The notes under the pieces: generated by a model
Seen by the model: the letters and a program-made list of their open reading frames with translations, nothing else
Database searches by the model: none
What the model was told of the DNA's origin: nothing
Made by a program: the position numbers and the translations under genes
NCBI GenBank assembly: GCA_018646565.1
Contig: JABGUO010000097.1
Coordinates: forward strand, 1 to 5,553
DNA: 5,553 bases
Origin: Opitutia bacterium
GTDB lineage: Bacteria; Verrucomicrobiota; Verrucomicrobiia; Opitutales; Seribacteraceae
Reading direction: 5' to 3'
In this document: piece after piece, positions 1 to 5,504 of the stretch
How positions within the stretch are numbered: the stretch's first letter is position 1
Layout: every line of letters starts with the position of its first letter

Positions 1-199
1 GAATGGTCAGAAATTACCAAGTCTTCCAAACACATTATTTGCCAATGGGAAAAAATGTGGAATTTTAAAGAGTCTCATTGTACAGGAGGGAGAAAAATCA
101 ATCGGCATGGCATTAATTCATGAGAATGGAATCGATTCATTGGAAGGTGAAGGCTTAACATTAGAGGGAATCAGTGAAGGAAGAATTCAACCGCTATGA
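1..199 (+). CDS. C-terminal fragment of a YgfZ/GcvT-like folate-binding protein (partial, 5' end outside window)
   Basis: The frame starting at base 2 is open from the window edge to the TGA at 197-199 and encodes 65 residues. The segment runs NGKKCGILKSL, then SIGMALIHENG, and ends GRIQPL. This matches the pattern of the small C-terminal barrel of COG0354 (YgfZ/IBA57) proteins: a glycine-rich 'GK.vG.l.S' turn, a short 'G.AL' strand, then a tail resembling the E. coli YgfZ ending 'HIEPLP'. Family members are cytosolic tetrahydrofolate-binding proteins that support Fe-S cluster enzymes, including the tRNA methylthiolase MiaB. The diagnostic YgfZ cysteine motif (KGCYxGQ) would lie upstream, so it cannot be checked. 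The stop overlaps the next start as ATGA (196-199), implying translational coupling. An aminomethyltransferase (GcvT) tail is the main alternative. The coding frame is fairly secure; the family is a moderate-confidence call from a short tail. Confidence 0.6.
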   Translation, partial: NGQKLPSLPNTLFANGKKCGILKSLIVQEGEKSIGMALIHENGIDSLEGEGLTLEGISEGRIQPL

Positions 200-432
200 A
201 TCAAGAAGACGAGACCCAACAGATCGCCCAAATATTTGTGAATTTAGGGGCGGAACAAACCATGGCCAGACAAATGGCCCGTCAACTGATCAAGCGAGCT
301 GAACAACGATCCCACGAAGAGGACATTTCCAAAACGGAGGCGTTAAAAGAGTTACTGGAGGTTGCAGTTTATGGTGCCCAAGGAATGCTAAAACCGAGTG
401 ATGAAGCCAATTTTGACAAAGAAAAGGGCTAA
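196..432 (+). CDS. Unrecognised small charged helical protein, 78 aa
   Basis: I do not recognise this protein. It is 78 residues, very rich in Glu, Gln, Lys, Arg and Ala, with no cysteine, no signal peptide and no membrane segment, so it should be a soluble, mostly helical cytoplasmic protein. Residues 5-38 form a likely amphipathic helical pair containing the near-repeat MARQMARQL, and residues 42-60 (ISKTEALKELLEVAVYG) form another helix. The last 15 residues look flexible and acidic/basic. Its ATG overlaps the preceding gene's stop as ATGA. A possible Shine-Dalgarno AAGGAAG lies at 177-183, 12 bases upstream, a little far, so coupling to the upstream ribosome is the likely way it is translated. 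Codon use and helix-friendly composition argue for a real gene. A role linked to the YgfZ-like neighbour is possible but only inferred from the overlap. Confidence 0.7.
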   Translation: MNQEDETQQIAQIFVNLGAEQTMARQMARQLIKRAEQRSHEEDISKTEALKELLEVAVYGAQGMLKPSDEANFDKEKG

Positions 433-440
433 AACACAGA
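431..440 (+). repeat. Direct repeat copy 1 (AAAACACAGA) upstream of the HU gene
   Basis: This 10-base sequence recurs exactly at 483-492, both on the plus strand and both followed by an A-rich stretch containing AATAA. The starts are 52 bases apart, close to five helical turns. This copy overlaps the last two bases of the preceding gene's stop codon. It could be one half of a protein-binding arrangement around the HU promoter, but chance recurrence in such A-rich DNA is quite possible. Confidence 0.4.
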
Positions 441-456
441 AAAAATAAGGTTTTTT

Positions 457-510
457 GTAAAAAAAGTTTGACCATATGCTCGAAAACACAGAGCAATAAA
501 CTTGTATAAC
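457..510 (+). promoter_or_regulatory. Probable promoter of the HU gene with an AT-rich upstream element
   Basis: The best -10 candidate is TATAAC at 505-510, preceded directly by TG. A 17-base spacer places the -35 at 482-487 (GAAAAC), which is poor. With a start site near 517, the A7 tract at 459-465 would fall about 52-58 bases upstream, where an UP element binds the RNA polymerase alpha subunit and can compensate for a weak -35. The leader to the ATG at 545 would be about 28 bases. TTGACC at 468-473 is a good -35 by itself but has no -10 at the right distance. The following gene ends in its own terminator, so a dedicated promoter here is expected. Exact elements are uncertain. Confidence 0.4.
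483..492 (+). repeat. Direct repeat copy 2 (AAAACACAGA), over the predicted -35 of the HU promoter
   Basis: Exact second copy of the 10-base sequence at 431-440. It covers the position expected for the -35 element of the TATAAC (505-510) promoter, so a protein bound here would compete with RNA polymerase. Any operator role is an inference from position only. Confidence 0.4.
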
Positions 511-533
511 ACATCTAACAATACTTCCAACAA

Positions 534-538
534 AAGGA
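534..538 (+). promoter_or_regulatory. Ribosome binding site of the HU gene (AAGGA)
   Basis: AAGGA lies 6 bases before the ATG at 545, a good Shine-Dalgarno spacing. It fixes the HU start and is the only clear ribosome binding site in the window; galK, mutS and the hydrolase gene lack a comparable one. Confidence 0.75.
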
Positions 539-544
539 AAATAA

Positions 545-826
545 ATGAATAAAGGACAATTAATCGAAGCCATACAAAAAAAGTTAGGCAAGGACACAAC
601 TAAAGCAGCTGCTGATACTGCACTAAATACAGTGATTGACTGCATCACAGCTGGTGTGAAAAAAGACAAAGAAAAAGGTGTTCAAATAATCGGTTTTGGA
701 ACTTTTTCAATTGTGAAGCGTGCTGCTCGTGCAGGTATCAATCCACAAACTGGTGAAAAGATCAAGATCAAGGCATCCAAGTCTGTTAAGTTCAAGCCAG
801 GCGCAAAGCTCAAAGCAGCTATCTAA
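545..826 (+). CDS. HU-family histone-like DNA-binding protein
   Basis: A 93-residue nucleoid protein that binds and bends DNA as a dimer. The N-terminal helices (residues 1-45; MNKGQLIEAIQKKLG at the start) form the dimer body. GFGTF (50-54) begins the beta saddle, and the HU/IHF signature follows as RAARAGINPQTGEKI (59-73). P67 is the proline that intercalates at the tip of the DNA-embracing arm. A final helix follows (SKSVKFKPGAKLKAAI). The usual length is about 90; the extra residues sit in the lysine-rich turn before GFGTF (VKKDKEKGVQI). The NPQTG arm and FKPGAKLK tail favour HU over IHF, but HU versus a specialised paralogue cannot be decided from this sequence. The gene has its own AAGGA site and probable promoter, and a terminator 24 bases after the stop, so it is probably monocistronic. 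Confidence 0.96.
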   Translation: MNKGQLIEAIQKKLGKDTTKAAADTALNTVIDCITAGVKKDKEKGVQIIGFGTFSIVKRAARAGINPQTGEKIKIKASKSVKFKPGAKLKAAI

Positions 827-850
827 TTGCTTTACCAATATACCCCTTTT

Positions 851-880
851 AAAACTCACGGGAAACCGTGAGTTTTTTTT
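851..880 (+). terminator. Rho-independent terminator after the HU gene
   Basis: A perfect stem, ACTCACGG (854-861) with CCGTGAGT (866-873), closes a GAAA tetraloop of the stable GNRA class at 862-865. It can extend by three A-T pairs (851-853 with 874-876), giving 11 pairs. It ends in eight T residues (873-880). This is a textbook plus-strand intrinsic terminator. On the minus strand the trailing T-run would be only four long, so it is not clearly bidirectional. Confidence 0.95.
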
Positions 881-901
881 GGGTAATTAGCTAAACAAAA
901 A

Positions 902-2089
902 ATGAAAAACCTTACAATCGACGACGCACAAAGATTAATGACGGAATCAATGAATGATGCAGTTGCAGCATTCGCTCCGGGCCGAATTGAATTTTTGGGA
1001 AATCATTTAGATTATAATGGTGGGGTGGTTTTAGGAACGGCAATCAATGCAGGAATTTATGCAATTGCTCAACCCACAAAAGATTCCTCCTTTCATTTGT
1101 TTAGCGAGAGTTTTAAGGGAAGCCAAATATCCGGCTCAATCAATCAACTTGAAAAACAATCCGGGAAAGAAAGTTGGGGTAATTATTGTCTCGGTGTAGT
1201 CCAAGTTCTTCAGGATATGGGCTTCGCACCCAAGCATGGATTTTCTTTAATCCTTAGTACAGACCTGCCCATGTCGGCAGGATTAAGCTCAAGTGCCGCG
1301 GTGGAACTCGCTACCGCACAGTGCCTTCTTCAATTGGCCAATAAGCAGGTCACAAAAAAAGAGCTCGTCGCAATTGGAAGGCGGGCAGAAAATGAATGGG
1401 TGGGATTACCTTGTGGTATGTTAGATCAGGGAACCTCTGCATTCGGAGAGTTAGATCAGTTGGTACGAATTGATTGTTCCAATGAAAACTTCTCCACACT
1501 CTCCCTTCCAAAGGATACCAGTTTTTGGATCTTTGACAGCGGAATTAAACATGACTTGGTTGATTCGCTTTATGGCACCAGAAATCAGGAGTGTATGGAT
1601 GCACTTTCAATTCTTCAAAAACATGATCCGAGCCTGAGTTGCTTGGCACATTGTGGCACTACATTGCTCGAACAGACTGAAATGGCCGAAAATTTAAAAA
1701 AACGGGCACGCCATGTGGTTGCCGAACAGGAACGAGTGAATCAATTTTCTCAGGGTCTACAAAATGGAAATAGTATCGATCAACTCGGAAAATTGTTAAC
1801 TGCATCGCACCACAGTTCAGCCAATCTTTTTGAAAACAGCCTTCCCGAACTTGATTCCCTCGTCCATTTACTCTGCAAGGAAGAAGAGGTGCATGGTGCA
1901 AGGCTAACGGGTGGTGGTTTTGGGGGAGCGGTATTAGCATGGACAACCAATCGCTTTTCCAAAAAACAGGCGGATTCAATCGCTCAAATGTATGAAATGG
2001 AATGGAACACAAAACCGCACTTTCATTCGTTCTTACCCTCCCATGGAGCCTCCCTCCTCGATCCCTTAGATCACAGATTTAAGCGCTAA
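902..2089 (+). CDS. galK: Galactokinase-family GHMP kinase
   Basis: 395 residues, near the usual 380-390 of galactokinase, which phosphorylates galactose at C1 with ATP in the cytosolic Leloir pathway. All family motifs are present in order: PGRIEFLGNHLDYNGG (26-41), the ATP-binding GHMP loop LPMSAGLSSSAAVE (122-135), CGMLDQ (171-176) with the predicted catalytic base D175, the sugar-contact tyrosine Y224 in LYGTRNQEC, and the C-terminal RLTGGGFGG (334-342). The first motif differs from the normal GEHTDYN: E34 is Asn and T36 is Leu. That Glu contacts the sugar in known galactokinases, so the substrate may differ; R28, H35 and D37 are kept. The ATG at 902 puts R28 at the E. coli residue number; ATGs at 938 and 950 would shorten the N-terminal helix. 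No Shine-Dalgarno is visible, and the gene starts 21 bases after a strong terminator. No galT, galE or mutarotase gene is adjacent. Confidence 0.88.
   Translation: MKNLTIDDAQRLMTESMNDAVAAFAPGRIEFLGNHLDYNGGVVLGTAINAGIYAIAQPTKDSSFHLFSESFKGSQISGSINQLEKQSGKESWGNYCLGVVQVLQDMGFAPKHGFSLILSTDLPMSAGLSSSAAVELATAQCLLQLANKQVTKKELVAIGRRAENEWVGLPCGMLDQGTSAFGELDQLVRIDCSNENFSTLSLPKDTSFWIFDSGIKHDLVDSLYGTRNQECMDALSILQKHDPSLSCLAHCGTTLLEQTEMAENLKKRARHVVAEQERVNQFSQGLQNGNSIDQLGKLLTASHHSSANLFENSLPELDSLVHLLCKEEEVHGARLTGGGFGGAVLAWTTNRFSKKQADSIAQMYEMEWNTKPHFHSFLPSHGASLLDPLDHRFKR
2079..2089. other. Tail-to-tail overlap of galK and the hydrolase gene
   Basis: The plus-strand stop TAA (2087-2089) and the minus-strand stop TAA (read from 2081 to 2079) lie in one 11-base segment, TTAAGCGCTAA, which contains the palindrome AGCGCT. 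The two convergent genes therefore have no intergenic space, and I see no hairpin with a T-run on either strand nearby. Both transcripts must end inside the opposing gene or by another mechanism. Confidence 0.9.
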
Positions 2090-2855
2090 ACAAAAAACTT
2101 TGAAACGCGGCAAGAAAGCCCGGTCTGTCCTCCACATGAACATCATGCCCCGCATGGGGAAGAACTTCAAATTGGGAATTGGGAAAGTACTGCCTGGCTT
2201 CTGGAATGTGCTCGGAGCGTAAATAGCCAGACTTCCCACCTCGAATAAATAATGTGGGTCGATCATATCGATCCTCTACGACGAGGGGATTCGAGGAGAG
2301 TTCCGTAATCGAGTTTCGTAATACTTGAATATTTGCTTTCCATCTAAACCCCTCCCCTTCCTGAACAAGATTGGTCAGTAAAAACTGACGAAAACCCCAA
2401 TGCGAAACGGATGAAGATAAAAGGTCGTCTGCTTCTTTTCTTGAAGAGAGAGAGGATAAATCAAGGCTAAGTAAAGAATCGAGCGTCGGTATATGGTGCT
2501 CGGGCGGGTAAGATCGGGGGGCAATATCTGCGACGATTAATTTCGTAACAAGCGTGGAATGGCCACATGCAAAATGCATGGCCACCTTTCCCCCCAAGCT
2601 ATGACCGCAAAGAATTACTTCAGAAAAATGATGGTGTTCAATATAATAGAGCAAATCATCTGACATCGCCCGAATAGAGGCATCCTCATCATGAAAGGAA
2701 TTTCCATGATTTCTAAGATCTAAGCAATGCAACGCTGAACCATTGGTAAGTTCCTTTGCCACAGAACGCCAATTCCTAGATGATCCGAGTAGTCCATGCA
2801 TCAGAATTATGGGCACGCCACCTTCTCCCAACACTTCTGAATTCAGTAATCTCAC
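2079..2855 (-). CDS. Alpha/beta hydrolase, YbfF/ABHD11-type esterase
   Basis: 258 residues with a complete alpha/beta hydrolase fold; E. coli YbfF is about 254. Visible motifs: HGLLGSSRNW (20-29), carrying the oxyanion-hole HG; DLRNHGNS (46-53), typical of the YbfF/ABHD11 branch; the nucleophile elbow GHSLGG (84-89) with S86; VADIAP (108-113), whose D110 probably supplies the acid; a helical cap at about 114-195; and AGHDVHVEDRP (235-245) with catalytic H237. The usual strand-7 acid is replaced by GGKS, as I recall for YbfF itself, so this is not a defect. Family enzymes hydrolyse short acyl esters or thioesters; the natural substrate is unknown. There is no signal peptide, so it is cytosolic. 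The start is GTG, 6 bases after the mutS stop, with at best a distant GGAG inside mutS, suggesting coupled translation. In-frame ATG at residue 19 would delete the first strand. Confidence 0.88.
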   Translation of the reverse strand: MRLLNSEVLGEGGVPIILMHGLLGSSRNWRSVAKELTNGSALHCLDLRNHGNSFHDEDASIRAMSDDLLYYIEHHHFSEVILCGHSLGGKVAMHFACGHSTLVTKLIVADIAPRSYPPEHHIPTLDSLLSLDLSSLSSRKEADDLLSSSVSHWGFRQFLLTNLVQEGEGFRWKANIQVLRNSITELSSNPLVVEDRYDRPTLFIRGGKSGYLRSEHIPEARQYFPNSQFEVLPHAGHDVHVEDRPGFLAAFQSFLFSA

Positions 2856-2861
2856 CGACTT

Positions 2862-5504
2862 TTAAAATAACTCCAACTGGGAAGGTTCGGACTTTACATT
2901 TTTTTCTTTTTTACTGGATGAAAGCGGTTCAGCTGAAGAGGACTGAGGATCCTGTGGGTCTTCCACCAGTTGAATATCCGCTGGAGGAGAGTCGGAAGTG
3001 GGTAACGGGGCAGAATCCCCTTGTTCCAATGTGGAAAGAATTTGTTTTGCCCGATTCACCACACCATCCGGTAAACCGGCAAGCCGGGCAACTTGAATCC
3101 CAAATGATCGACCCGATGCACCCGGCGTAACCTGACGTACAAAGATAATTTCGTCATTCCATTCCTTGACCGCGACTGAGAAGTTCCGGAGGCGAGGGAG
3201 AGAATGAGCCAAACGAGTCAGTTCATGGTAGTGAGTGGCAAAGAGTGTCTTCGGGCCATCACTGCCCTGCCCATGGAGGTGCTCCACCACTGCCCAGGCA
3301 ATACTCAGCCCGTCATAGGTACTGGTACCCCGACCGATCTCATCCAAAATAATTAAACTCGAAGAGGTACAGTTATTAAGAATATTGGCAGTCTCATTCA
3401 TCTCCACCATAAATGTGGAATTTCCTCGGGCCAGTTCATCCCCAGCACCCACCCGCGAAAAAATTCGATCGACCAAGCCAAGACGGCAACTCGTGGCAGG
3501 AACGGAGCAGCCCACTTGTGCCATCAGGGTAATCAAGGCAACCTGGCGAATATAAGTTGATTTACCCGCCATATTGGGACCGGTAATCAAAGCAATTTGT
3601 TCCTGCCCGGAAGAGAGCAGACAATCATTGGGCACAAAGGCATGGGTTCCTGCCAATCCCAGGCTTTCCTGCTTGAGGACCAACTCTACCACTGGATGTC
3701 TGCCCTGTACAATTTCAAGTTCCTGGGAACACTCCACAAATTCAGGCATACAATAATCCCGATCCCGCATGATTGCTCCCCAGGAGGAAAACAAATCAAT
3801 CTCGGCAAGTACATGAGCGGTTTGGGTAAGTGCATCTGCCTGTTGCAACGCCAGTTCAACCACACTTAGAAAAAGTTCCTGTTCCTTTGCCACAGCCCGC
3901 TCCTCGGCATTGACAATTTCCTTCTCCTTTTGTCGCAATTCTTCCGTATAGTATCGTTCCGCATTGGTCATGGTTTGCTTACGCACATAATGCGGAGGGA
4001 CGAGATGAAGGTTTGCCTTTGTTACTTCAATAAAATATCCAAATGCACCGTTATATTTGACCTTTAAATTATTAATTCCTGTTTTCTCTCGCTCGGAAGC
4101 TTCCAGTTCGAGAATCCAGCGCTTCCCGCCACTGCCGAGTTCTCGTAAATGATCAAACTCACTGTCATATCCTACCCGAATGACCCGACCGCCCTCGCCT
4201 TTTACATCCACTTTAATATCCGCAGGCAGTTCCTCTTCTAAGGCACGATCTAACACGGCGCATAATTCCTCAAAGGTTTGAACCCGTTGTGCGATTTCAA
4301 AAATGGCCGGAAAGCGTTCCCCCAATGCCAGCAAACAACGGGAAACTCCGGGTAATCCCCGAATCGTCGAGCGTAATCCACCGAGTTCCCGTGGCCGAAC
4401 CAATCGATTACGTAGACGACCTAGAATTCGCTCCAAATCACTTCCCGACTTGAGGATTGAAGAAACCTCCTCCACTGCCGACGGAGCCTGTGCAAATTCT
4501 CCCACACAGGATTGACGACGATAAATCTCAACCAAGTCGCGCTCTGGACTCGCGAGATAGTTCTCCAAAAGTCGCGATCCTGCAGAAGTAACGGTTTGAT
4601 CCATTGCGTCCAAGAGCGATCCCTTACGGGTTTGTGCCGCTGTTTTAAAAACTTCTAAATTCCTTTGGGTTGCAGGATCCAGTAGGAGAGACTCCCCTGT
4701 CCTGTATTCTTCAATTTTTCGTAAATTCCCGGGTTTCCCCTTCAATACATCCTGGGCATAGATCAAAAGAGCACCGGCAACTCCTAGGGCTAAATGGTCT
4801 AATCCAATCCCAAATCCTTCCAAGTTCATCACCCCCAGGCTTTCCATTACCTCTCTCGCACCCGAACGATGTTCAAAATCAAAATCGGGTCTTTCCGTTC
4901 GGGTAACACCGGTAAATAATCGATCTAGTTCCTGTATCAGTAACCCACCATCGTCTAAGTTCTGTACTCTTTTTTTCATTCCCTCCGGGACCAAAATCTC
5001 GCGCGGTGCCAATGCACTTAGAATGGAGAGGAAGTCATGTGGCCGATCGCTTTGAGCAAGAACGAATTTCCCGGTTGATAAATCAAGCCAGGAAGCACGG
5101 GCACCCTGCTTGTCAAAATCAACCGCAAGAAGAAAGTGGTTATGGCCCGCATCTAACTGCTGATCTTCAAGCACTGTTCCCGGGGTGAGGATTCGGGTAA
5201 TTCCCCGCTTCACCAATTTACCAGTTTGAGGTGTTTCCAACTGCTCACAAATGGCAACCTTATGGCCTCCCTTCAGCAGCTTAGTCAGATAGCCATCTGC
5301 TGAATGATAGGGAAAACCGGCCATCGGCATATCATGTCGCTTTGTAAGGGTGATACCCAATAAAGCGGCTCCTCGCTCGGCGTCCTGCTCAAACATTTCA
5401 TAAAAGTCACCCAGGCGAAAAAATAGCAGAGTATCCTCCTCCAGGCTCTCTCGAGCCTCGCGGTACTGCTTCATCATCGGGGTATCTTCGGCTTTTTTGC
5501 TCAT
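2862..5504 (-). CDS. mutS: DNA mismatch repair protein MutS
   Basis: 880 residues (E. coli 853). MutS binds base mismatches and small loops and, with ATP, recruits MutL. In order: mismatch-binding domain with F34-Y35-E36 in GDFYEMF, the Phe-x-Glu reader; connector (about 120-250); core/lever helices; clamp region containing FGYFIEVTKANLHLVPPHY (about 488-506); ATPase with Walker A GPNMAGKST (642-650), signature DELARGNSTF (689-698), Walker B LIILDEIGRGTST (717-729, D721/E722) and THYHEL (757-762). The last 45 or so residues are Ser/Pro/Glu/Lys-rich, probably disordered, and end in QLELF, a beta-clamp-binding motif. ATG at 5504 is preferred: MSKKAEDTPMMKQYR matches a normal MutS start, while TTG at 5522 adds only LIFFH. 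No Shine-Dalgarno is visible for either. The hydrolase gene follows 6 bases downstream. No mutL gene is in the window. All key residues are intact. Confidence 0.98.
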   Translation of the reverse strand: MSKKAEDTPMMKQYREARESLEEDTLLFFRLGDFYEMFEQDAERGAALLGITLTKRHDMPMAGFPYHSADGYLTKLLKGGHKVAICEQLETPQTGKLVKRGITRILTPGTVLEDQQLDAGHNHFLLAVDFDKQGARASWLDLSTGKFVLAQSDRPHDFLSILSALAPREILVPEGMKKRVQNLDDGGLLIQELDRLFTGVTRTERPDFDFEHRSGAREVMESLGVMNLEGFGIGLDHLALGVAGALLIYAQDVLKGKPGNLRKIEEYRTGESLLLDPATQRNLEVFKTAAQTRKGSLLDAMDQTVTSAGSRLLENYLASPERDLVEIYRRQSCVGEFAQAPSAVEEVSSILKSGSDLERILGRLRNRLVRPRELGGLRSTIRGLPGVSRCLLALGERFPAIFEIAQRVQTFEELCAVLDRALEEELPADIKVDVKGEGGRVIRVGYDSEFDHLRELGSGGKRWILELEASEREKTGINNLKVKYNGAFGYFIEVTKANLHLVPPHYVRKQTMTNAERYYTEELRQKEKEIVNAEERAVAKEQELFLSVVELALQQADALTQTAHVLAEIDLFSSWGAIMRDRDYCMPEFVECSQELEIVQGRHPVVELVLKQESLGLAGTHAFVPNDCLLSSGQEQIALITGPNMAGKSTYIRQVALITLMAQVGCSVPATSCRLGLVDRIFSRVGAGDELARGNSTFMVEMNETANILNNCTSSSLIILDEIGRGTSTYDGLSIAWAVVEHLHGQGSDGPKTLFATHYHELTRLAHSLPRLRNFSVAVKEWNDEIIFVRQVTPGASGRSFGIQVARLAGLPDGVVNRAKQILSTLEQGDSAPLPTSDSPPADIQLVEDPQDPQSSSAEPLSSSKKEKNVKSEPSQLELF
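2865..2879 (-). other. Beta-clamp-binding motif QLELF at the MutS C-terminus
   Basis: The final five codons of mutS (residues 876-880) read Gln-Leu-Glu-Leu-Phe, a near-exact match to the bacterial sliding-clamp peptide consensus QL(S/D)LF. It sits at the tip of a low-complexity tail, accessible for binding DnaN. The sequence match is direct; binding is inferred from the family, where MutS of E. coli and Bacillus use similar C-terminal motifs. Confidence 0.75.

Noticed and set aside
468..473. TTGACC as the -35 of the HU promoter.
   Set aside because: The nearest good -10 (TATAAC, 505-510) is 31 bases away, far beyond the 16-18 base spacer, and no -10 lies at the proper distance.
388..669. Minus-strand open frame of 93 codons with hydrophobic stretches.
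   Set aside because: It crosses the HU promoter region and lies antisense to HU; its hydrophobic look is the complement of A-rich, lysine-rich coding DNA.
1659..2012. Minus-strand open frame of 117 codons inside galK.
   Set aside because: Antisense shadow of conserved galactokinase sequence with no recognisable domain.
2212..2262. Missing strand-7 acidic residue in the hydrolase (GGKS instead of GxxD), suggesting an inactive enzyme.
   Set aside because: The YbfF/ABHD11 branch usually lacks it and keeps an Asp in the V(A/V)DI(A/S)P strand, which is present here as D110; Ser and His are intact.
2865..3000. Frameshifted mutS end, suspected from the low-complexity tail.
   Set aside because: The frame is continuous from the ATPase domain and ends precisely in a meaningful clamp-binding motif, so the tail is genuine.
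2780..3130. Plus-strand open frame of 116 codons across the mutS 3' end.
   Set aside because: It lies antisense to two well-supported genes, has no family resemblance and has a random-looking composition; the low-complexity mutS tail leaves that frame open.
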